Shown: piece after piece, positions 1 to 4,558 of the stretch
Layout: every line of letters starts with the position of its first letter
How positions within the stretch are numbered: position 1 is the stretch's first letter
Origin: Chloroflexota bacterium
GTDB taxonomy: Bacteria; Chloroflexota; Anaerolineae; Anaerolineales; UBA4823
Assembly (NCBI GenBank): GCA_023395675.1
Contig: JAEWYL010000093.1
Location: 1-11,390 of the forward strand
DNA: 11,390 nucleotides
Direction of reading: 5' to 3'
The notes under the pieces: model-generated
What the model saw: only the letters and a program-made list of their open reading frames with translations
The model's database searches: none
What the model was told of the DNA's origin: nothing
Position numbers and translations under genes: made by a program

Positions 1-65
1 TCGAGGGCTGCGAGGGCCTCTTCCAATGAGCCTGGAGCCAGGTATTTGAACGGAGCAGGTTTCAA
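1..65 (-). CDS. CoxM-like FAD-binding subunit of a molybdenum hydroxylase (N-terminal fragment)
   Basis: Only the first 21 codons are inside the window; the gene continues past the left edge. The translation begins M-KPAPFKYLAPGSLEEAL. This is the typical N-terminus of the FAD-binding (medium) subunit of the CO dehydrogenase/xanthine dehydrogenase family, where a K/IPAxFeYxxPxSlEEAlxLL start precedes the FAD-binding AGG motif. In that family the subunit passes electrons from the molybdenum/iron-sulfur subunits to FAD. The start is a TTG at 63-65, preceded at six bases by a good Shine-Dalgarno (AGGGAG on the minus strand). No in-frame ATG lies close upstream. The substrate (CO, purine, aldehyde or other) cannot be told from this fragment. 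The family call rests on about 20 residues and is fairly but not fully secure. Confidence 0.68.
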   Translation of the reverse strand, partial: MKPAPFKYLAPGSLEEALAAL

Positions 66-71
66 TGCGGT

Positions 72-77
72 CTCCCT
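72..77 (-). promoter_or_regulatory. Shine-Dalgarno for the TTG-started CoxM-like gene
   Basis: The plus-strand CTCCCT reads AGGGAG on the minus strand, six bases from the TTG start at 63-65. It is the main reason for accepting a rare TTG start. Confidence 0.6.
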
Positions 78-101
78 GCAGCTGGTTCGAAAAGGATAAT
101 A

Positions 102-329
102 ATGAGAAACATTATACACTTTTATCCCGGGCATGGAATGAGATTTGTTTTGTGTGTGGGCGCAAAGAGTGTGCAGGGGGTGATGTGCGTGGAGCGGGGC
201 CGCGCGCAAATTTCCCCCCACGAATTGGAGGTTGTGCGCTCCCGTTTTGCGAGCGTTTTCGGAGATTCTCAAGAATTTCTTAGAGGATTATATGAATTAG
301 AAGCATATTTTGCCGTCCTGCGCGGTTGA
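102..329 (+). CDS. Possible small protein of 75 residues, unrecognised
   Basis: This open frame starts at an ATG preceded by AAAGGA at five bases. The N-terminal third (FYPGHGMRFVLCVGAK) looks unlike a coding sequence under selection. The last 45 residues, roughly from RGRAQISPHELEVV onward, could form two amphipathic helices. I recognise no family. Against it: the start overlaps the minus-strand -10 box at 111-116, the stop lies inside the -35 element of the next gene, and codon third positions lack the strong GC bias of the other genes here. It is more likely chance reading through the divergent intergenic region than a real gene. Confidence 0.22.
   Translation: MRNIIHFYPGHGMRFVLCVGAKSVQGVMCVERGRAQISPHELEVVRSRFASVFGDSQEFLRGLYELEAYFAVLRG
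111..116 (-). promoter_or_regulatory. -10 box of the promoter for the CoxM-like gene
   Basis: The minus strand reads a perfect TATAAT here, which would place the transcription start near 104 and give a leader of about 40 bases. The -35 position (near 133-139) has no good TTGACA match. The promoter may therefore need an activator, or the box may be fortuitous. Confidence 0.45.
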
Positions 330-353
330 CTTTCCGGCGGGAATGGTTAGAAT
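326..353 (+). promoter_or_regulatory. Sigma70-type promoter of the CHRD gene
   Basis: TTGACT (326-331) and TAGAAT (348-353) are separated by 16 bases; each hexamer has one mismatch to consensus. Transcription would start near 360, leaving a leader of about 75 bases before the ATG at 436. That leader is AT-richer than the surrounding coding DNA and ends in an AGGAGGG Shine-Dalgarno (422-428). Confidence 0.65.
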
Positions 354-435
354 CAAATTGGATAAATCGGGGCGACAAATTCAATTTCAGGACCAACCAT
401 TTCAACCGTATCAGTTCGAACAGGAGGGTTAGTCA

Positions 436-948
436 ATGCTTGCAAAGAAAAAGATGGTGTTCCTTTTCCTTATCGTCATCCTCGTTCTCGCACTGCCCTC
501 TGCGGCGCTGGCGAACAAGCTGATCTACAAAGCGCGGCTCTCGACCGGGGCTGAGCTGCACGAGGTGGTGGGTTCCAACGCTAGCGGCTCCGCCACGTTT
601 GCCCGCTTCCCCGACAGCCTGCGCATCAACCTGAGCGTGCGCGGCCTGAGCGGCCCGCCCACCGCGGCCCATATCCACATGCCCGCCGCCGAAGACGGCA
701 CCGCCGGCCCGGTGGTGACCCTGTGCGGCGGTCCGGCCCCGGCGGTCTTCGGAGCCTGCAGCGCCACCCAGCAGCCGGACGGGACCTACCTCTTCACCAT
801 CCAGGAGGGCGTGATCTCCGGCGGCTTTATTCAGGGGATCACCGCAGCCCAGTTCTTCAACTACCTGGAGCAGGGCCTGGGCTACGTGAACGTCCACACC
901 GCCCTGAACCCCGCCGGCGAGACCCGGGGGCAGATACTCCCGCAGTAA
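436..948 (+). CDS. Secreted CHRD-domain protein
   Basis: This 170-residue protein has a clear signal peptide: K4-K6, a hydrophobic core at about 7-20, and a likely cut after A-L-A at residue 26. The rest (about 28-168) is a single CHRD domain, named after chordin. Its two hallmark segments are visible: AAHIHMP (77-83) followed by GPVV (91-94), and the C-terminal VNVHT..NPAGETRGQ (151-166). C97 and C108 could form a disulfide in the exported protein. CHRD domains are extracellular beta-sandwich modules whose bacterial function is not defined. The start is supported by AGGAGGG at seven bases. The gene has its own promoter and terminator and so appears to be a single-gene unit. The family call is secure; the role is unknown. 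Confidence 0.93.
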   Translation: MLAKKKMVFLFLIVILVLALPSAALANKLIYKARLSTGAELHEVVGSNASGSATFARFPDSLRINLSVRGLSGPPTAAHIHMPAAEDGTAGPVVTLCGGPAPAVFGACSATQQPDGTYLFTIQEGVISGGFIQGITAAQFFNYLEQGLGYVNVHTALNPAGETRGQILPQ

Positions 949-970
949 TCTCGCAAGGTTCGCGGCTGTA

Positions 971-1016
971 GAGGTGCAGGCAGGCGCCGTAAACGCCCTG
1001 CCTGCATCTCTTTTTT
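971..1016 (+). terminator. Rho-independent terminator after the CHRD gene
   Basis: A 14-bp stem (971-984 with 997-1010, one G-T pair) encloses a 12-base loop and is followed immediately by six Ts (1011-1016). It begins 22 bases after the stop codon. Confidence 0.9.
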
Positions 1017-1095
1017 GATTCGGGTCCCGGCGGGCAGCATTTCAGAATTGATAACAGCCGGCCGCGCCGCGAGAGCCAGAAGCGGGCGGTTCTCG

Positions 1096-1104
1096 TGCTA
1101 TACT
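1096..1104 (+). promoter_or_regulatory. Possible extended -10 promoter of the UROD-like gene
   Basis: TGCTATACT matches the extended -10 pattern TGnTATAAT with one mismatch in the hexamer. No convincing -35 is present at the usual distance. The predicted start near 1111 leaves a GC-rich leader of about 96 bases before the ATG at 1207. An upstream promoter is needed because the terminator at 971-1016 cuts this gene off from the CHRD gene. Confidence 0.4.
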
Positions 1105-1110
1105 TCGCGC

Positions 1111-1160
1111 GCCCGTCTTCCGGCGGGCTTTCTCTCTCTGTTCGCCCGGCGGGCCGGGCG
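1111..1160 (+). other. GC-rich leader with two adjacent hairpins
   Basis: The first hairpin pairs 1111-1117 with 1122-1128 (7 bp, one G-T) and is followed by TTTCTCTCTCT (1129-1139). The second pairs 1143-1149 with 1154-1160 (7 bp, perfect, loop CGGG). The right arm of the first can also pair at 6 of 7 positions with 1144-1150, so the structures are mutually exclusive, as in an attenuator. In DNA this GC-rich such pairings also arise by chance, so this is an observation, not a proven regulator. Confidence 0.35.
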
Positions 1161-1206
1161 GCGACCCCGCTGCGATGCCGCTGTGCGCTGGAACTGGAAT
1201 CGGAAT

Positions 1207-2349
1207 ATGGAAAGAATGAGCGGGCGCGAGCGCATGCTGCTCGCCATGACGAACCGGCAGCCGGACCGGGTGCCGGTGGCGCCGGATATCTCGAATATGA
1301 TCCCCTGCCGCCTGACGGGTAAGCCCTTCTGGGAGGTGTACTATTTCGGCGAGCCTCCCCTTTGGAAGGCTTACTTGGAGGCGCTGAAGCACTTCGGGTT
1401 TGACGGCTGGTTTGTGGACGGCTCGATGCAGTACGCCTGGCCCGGGCAGCGCCGGGAGGTGGTCGAGGACCTGGCAAAAACCGCCGAGCGCTGGGTGGTC
1501 GGGCGGCGCGGGCAGATTGACGGGCTCACCTACCGCTACGAGACCACCTACTACCTGGCGGATTCCCCCACCCGCACCCGCCGCCCCTTCCGGGACATCG
1601 AAGCCGACTGGCCCCTGCTGGAGAAGTGGTTCGCCCCGCCGAGCGGCTGCAGCCCGGCGCTGCTGGCGCTGCAGCGCGCCGAGCTGGGGGAGCTGGGCGC
1701 CTTTGGGGTCAGCCTGGGCTACCCCGGCTTCCAGGCCTGGTTCGACCTGTTCGAGGGCGGCCTGGCGGATTTGAGCGAGTGGTACTATTTCAAGCCGGAC
1801 TATATCGAAGCGCTGCGGGCCCTGCACGAGCGCCAGGTGGTGCGGCAGATGGAGATGGTGCTGGACCAGCGCCCTGATTTCGTCCTGCTGGGCGGCTCCG
1901 GCACCCTCACGCTGCAGTCCCCCAAGATCGCCCGCGCCCTTTCCCTGCCCACCATCCAGACCCTGACTCGCATGGCAGCCCAGGCCGGGGTGCCCACCAT
2001 GCTGCATTCCTGCGGGAAGGAGCGCGCCCTGGTGCAGATGTGCACCGAAGAGAGCGAGCTGGACTGTATCAACCCCCTGGAGGTGCCGCCCATGGGCGAC
2101 TGCGACCTGGCGGAGGTCAAACGGGCCTTCGGCGGCCGCATCGCTTTGATGGGCAACCTGCACACCACCCAGGTGATGCTGATGGGCAGCCCGCAGGAGG
2201 TGGAGCAGGCCGCCCGGGAGGCGATCCTGGCGGCGGGCGCCGGGGGCGGCTTTATCCTCTCCACCGGGGACCAGTGCGGGCGGGACACGCCGGACGAGAA
2301 TATCTTCGCCCTGATCCGCGCCGCGCGGGAATACGGCGTTTACCGCTAG
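1207..2349 (+). CDS. Uroporphyrinogen decarboxylase-family protein, probable zinc/corrinoid-type methyltransferase
   Basis: This 380-residue protein belongs to the UROD superfamily (TIM barrel). The conserved C-terminal stretch is clear: cINPLEVPPMGDCDL (287-301), an RIALMGNLHT strand (311-320), GGGFILSTGDQ (346-356) and a final PDENI...REYG segment. It carries H267-S-C269 and C357, an H-x-C-Xn-C set that binds zinc in methylcobamide:CoM methyltransferases such as MtaA. This suggests methyl transfer rather than haem synthesis. No haem genes lie nearby. I chose the ATG at 1207 because the family N-terminus (SGRERMLLAM.nrqPDRVPV) begins here. The open frame upstream to a TTG at 1015 encodes Arg-rich, non-family sequence. 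The Shine-Dalgarno is weak. Its substrate is unknown; linkage to the downstream glycosidases suggests sugar or methoxyl metabolism, as inference only. Confidence 0.88.
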   Translation: MERMSGRERMLLAMTNRQPDRVPVAPDISNMIPCRLTGKPFWEVYYFGEPPLWKAYLEALKHFGFDGWFVDGSMQYAWPGQRREVVEDLAKTAERWVVGRRGQIDGLTYRYETTYYLADSPTRTRRPFRDIEADWPLLEKWFAPPSGCSPALLALQRAELGELGAFGVSLGYPGFQAWFDLFEGGLADLSEWYYFKPDYIEALRALHERQVVRQMEMVLDQRPDFVLLGGSGTLTLQSPKIARALSLPTIQTLTRMAAQAGVPTMLHSCGKERALVQMCTEESELDCINPLEVPPMGDCDLAEVKRAFGGRIALMGNLHTTQVMLMGSPQEVEQAAREAILAAGAGGGFILSTGDQCGRDTPDENIFALIRAAREYGVYR

Positions 2350-2350
2350 C

Positions 2351-2683
2351 GGCTTTCCACCGGTGTCTAGCGGTGTGTATCCGTGGTTGATAAAAGACCA
2401 CAGACGAACACCGGTGGGCACCGATAGTAAACCGTTGGCTTTCCATCGGTGTCTATCGGTGTATTTGTGGTTAATTCAGAAAAATTGTCCACAGCTAGCG
2501 CAGATATGGACAGCCGGTTCACCATCTGCGTCTGCCGGTGTTCGTCTGTGGCTGATATAAGACCACAGACGAACACTGGTGGACACCGATATAAAAATCG
2601 CTGGTTTTTCATCTGTGTCTATCTTTGTCTATCTGTGGTTATTTCAGAATAACCGTCCAAAGCTAGCGTAGATAAGGACAGCC
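2351..2683 (+). repeat. Two tandem copies of a ~165-bp composite repeat
   Basis: Copy 1 is 2351-2515 and copy 2 is 2516-2683. Each has the order B-A-B-C. B is a GGyTTTCCATCGGTGTCTAT-like module (starts 2351, 2437, 2516, 2603). A is GACCACAGACGAACAC-like (starts 2396, 2561) and is roughly the reverse complement of B. C contains TTCAGA...GTCCA.AGCTAGCG and ends GGACAGCC (2473-2515, 2641-2683). Matching landmarks are 165, 165, 166 and 168 bases apart. Within A and B there is a 10-11 base sub-period (for example ATCTGTGTCT ATCTTTGTCT). C of copy 2 opens with a perfect hairpin (2637-2643 with 2648-2654). The repeats fill the 391-bp gap between 2350 and 2740, and no credible gene lies inside. Divergence between the copies shows an old duplication. 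Confidence 0.9.
2538..2576. repeat. 14-bp perfect inverted repeat at the B-A junction of repeat copy 2
   Basis: GTGTTCGTCTGTGG (2538-2551) pairs perfectly with 2563-2576 across an 11-base loop. The pairing continues imperfectly outward through the rest of the B and A modules. The matching junction in copy 1 pairs much less well. A and the following B in each copy can also form an alternative long imperfect hairpin. Confidence 0.8.
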
Positions 2684-2740
2684 AGTACCGGGTGTTTTTT
2701 CCTGCGTCCCCCGGCGTGCATCGGCGGATTCTAAACCCTT

Positions 2741-4558
2741 ATGTTCAAAGAGATATTACCGGATCTTTTCTTGTGGCAGGACTGCTGCAACGTCTACGTG
2801 CTGCGCCGGGGGCGGGAGGCGGCCCTGGTGGAGTTTGGGGATGGGTCGGTGCTGGGCCGGTTGGGCGAGCTCGGCGTCGAGCGGGTGACCGACATCTTCT
2901 GCACCCACCATCACCGGGACTGCGTGCAGGGTCTCTCCTGCGCCCCGCAGGAGGCCCGCGTCTGGGTCCCGCACAACGAGGGAGACCTCTTCGCCCGGGT
3001 GGAGGCGCACTGGCAGGCGCGCCCGCTCTGGAACGACTACAACACGCGCCAGGACCGCTTCTCCTCGCTGCAGGACCTGCGCGTCAGCGGCACGCTGAAG
3101 GATTACGAGCGCATCCTCTGGAACGGGATCGAGCTGCAGGTGATGCCCACCCCGGGGCACACCACCGGCTCGATCAGCCTGCTCGGGGAGATCGGCGGGC
3201 GGCGCGTGGGCTTCACCGGCGACCTGATCGCCGCGCCGGGCTGCCTGTGGTCGCTGGCAGCCACCCAGTGGGGCTACAGCGGGGCGGAGGGCGCCGCGGC
3301 GGCCCTCGCCTCGCTCCTGGATCTACAGGACTGGCGCCCGGAGCGACTCCTTCCCGCGCACGGCGAGGTGATGGACCGGCCGGAGGAGGCCATCACCCGG
3401 CTGGCGGCGGGCCTGGAGGAGCTCCTGCGCCTGCGCGGGAAGAACACCCGCCTGCGGTCGCTGCGCGAGCGGCCATACGAAGCGCTCACCCCGCACCTGC
3501 TGCGCGGCCGGGCCTGCCTGGCGAACACCTACGTGCTGCTCTCCGGGAGCGGCAATGCCCTGTTCATTGATTTCGGCTACGACTTCAACACCGACCCCCC
3601 GGCGGGCAGCGACCGGGCCTCGCGCCGGCCCTGGCTCTACACCCTGCCGGCCCTCAAACGCCAGTTCGGGGTGAACAAGATTGACGTGGTCATCCCCACC
3701 CACGTCCACGACGACCACGTCGCCGGGATCGAGCTGCTGCAGCGGGTGGAGGGGACGCGCTGCTGGGCGGCGGAGCACCTGGCGCCCGTCCTGGAGCAGC
3801 CGGCGCGCTACGACCTGCCCGCCCTGTGGTACGAGCCGGTCCGGGTGGACCGGCGCCTGCCCCTGGAGACGCCCGTAAACTGGGAGGAGTACCGCCTGAC
3901 GCTCTACCCGCTGCCGGGCCACACCCGCTATGCGGCTGCGCTGGCCTTCGAGGTGGACGGGGAGCGGGTGCTGGCGGTGGGCGACCACTACCAGGGCGAG
4001 GCGGGTCTGGGCTGGAATTATATCTACGCGGGCGGGTTTCACCCGCAGGATTACAGCCGCAGCGCGCAGGTGTACCGCCGGGCGGCGCCCAGCCTGATCC
4101 TGCCCGGACACTGGCCGCCCTTTCGTCCAGATGCGGGCTACCTGGAACAGGTGGAGGCGCAGGCCGAGCAGCTCGCCGCGCTGCACCGCAGGCTGCTGCC
4201 GCCCGGCGGGGGCGGAGACGGCTGGCAGGCGCGCATTTCCCCCTACCAGGCGGAGCTCACCGCCGGGGCGTGGAGCCGCTTCGAGGTAGAGGTGGAGAAT
4301 CCGCTGGCGCAGGCGGCTGCCGTCTGCCTGCGCCCCGTCCTGCCCCGCGGCTGGCAGGGGCGAGAGGCGGAGATCGAGATTCTGCTGCCCCCGGGCGGGA
4401 CCGGGGTGGGCGTGTTCCATGCCCGCCCGCCGGCGGGGCTGCGGGCGCGGCGGGAGCGCCTGGCGGTGGACCTGAGCGTGCAGGGGCGGCGCCTGGGGCA
4501 GCGGGCCGAAGCGCTGTCGAACGTCGTTCCGGCGCAGGAGGAGGGTCTGGATGGATAA
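2741..4558 (+). CDS. Tandem metallo-beta-lactamase-fold hydrolase with C-terminal Ig-like domain
   Basis: This 605-residue protein has two MBL domains. Domain 1 (about 1-230) has THHHRDC (H56, H58, D60, with C61 where the family usually has His), H140 in PGHTTGS, D161 in FTGD and H207 in PAHG. Domain 2 (about 255-485) has the canonical HVHDDH (321-326), H394 in PGHT, D415 in VGD and H457 in LPGH. Residues about 497-596 look like a NEW3-type beta-sandwich (EVEVENP, PRGW, LPPGGTG). No signal peptide is seen, so it should be cytoplasmic. The substrate is unknown; MBL proteins hydrolyse esters, lactones, thioesters or phosphodiesters. The ATG at 2741 has only a weak, distant GGCGGA upstream. Its end overlaps the beta-mannosidase start by eight bases, indicating co-translation and a related job. 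Confidence 0.85.
   Translation: MFKEILPDLFLWQDCCNVYVLRRGREAALVEFGDGSVLGRLGELGVERVTDIFCTHHHRDCVQGLSCAPQEARVWVPHNEGDLFARVEAHWQARPLWNDYNTRQDRFSSLQDLRVSGTLKDYERILWNGIELQVMPTPGHTTGSISLLGEIGGRRVGFTGDLIAAPGCLWSLAATQWGYSGAEGAAAALASLLDLQDWRPERLLPAHGEVMDRPEEAITRLAAGLEELLRLRGKNTRLRSLRERPYEALTPHLLRGRACLANTYVLLSGSGNALFIDFGYDFNTDPPAGSDRASRRPWLYTLPALKRQFGVNKIDVVIPTHVHDDHVAGIELLQRVEGTRCWAAEHLAPVLEQPARYDLPALWYEPVRVDRRLPLETPVNWEEYRLTLYPLPGHTRYAAALAFEVDGERVLAVGDHYQGEAGLGWNYIYAGGFHPQDYSRSAQVYRRAAPSLILPGHWPPFRPDAGYLEQVEAQAEQLAALHRRLLPPGGGGDGWQARISPYQAELTAGAWSRFEVEVENPLAQAAAVCLRPVLPRGWQGREAEIEILLPPGGTGVGVFHARPPAGLRARRERLAVDLSVQGRRLGQRAEALSNVVPAQEEGLDG
4536..4545 (+). promoter_or_regulatory. Strong Shine-Dalgarno for the GH2 gene inside the MBL coding end
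   Basis: AGGAGGAGGG lies five bases before the ATG at 4551 and fixes the start of the overlapping beta-mannosidase gene. Confidence 0.85.

Noticed and set aside
1015..1206. N-terminal extension of the UROD-like gene to a TTG at 1015
   Set aside because: The TTG lies in the T-run of the preceding terminator. The extra 64 residues are Arg/Ala-rich, without family similarity, and cover the predicted promoter and leader hairpins.
1042..2421. Long minus-strand frame opposite the UROD-like gene
   Set aside because: It is an antisense shadow caused by high GC. The plus-strand product is a recognisable enzyme and the antisense product has no motif.
2485..2493. DnaA-box-like TTGTCCACA in the C module of repeat copy 1
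   Set aside because: It has one mismatch to TTATCCACA, occurs once, and is not kept in copy 2. There are no replication genes or box cluster nearby.
2363..2652. Short open frames on both strands inside the tandem repeat (for example CPPVFVCGL-rich peptides)
   Set aside because: They are translations of the repeat modules. Their peptide repeats simply mirror the DNA repeats, and no ribosome-binding sites or composition support them.
2351..2683. CRISPR array
   Set aside because: The repeats differ in length and orientation, the modules are inverted rather than direct and regularly spaced, there are no unique spacers, and no cas genes are present.
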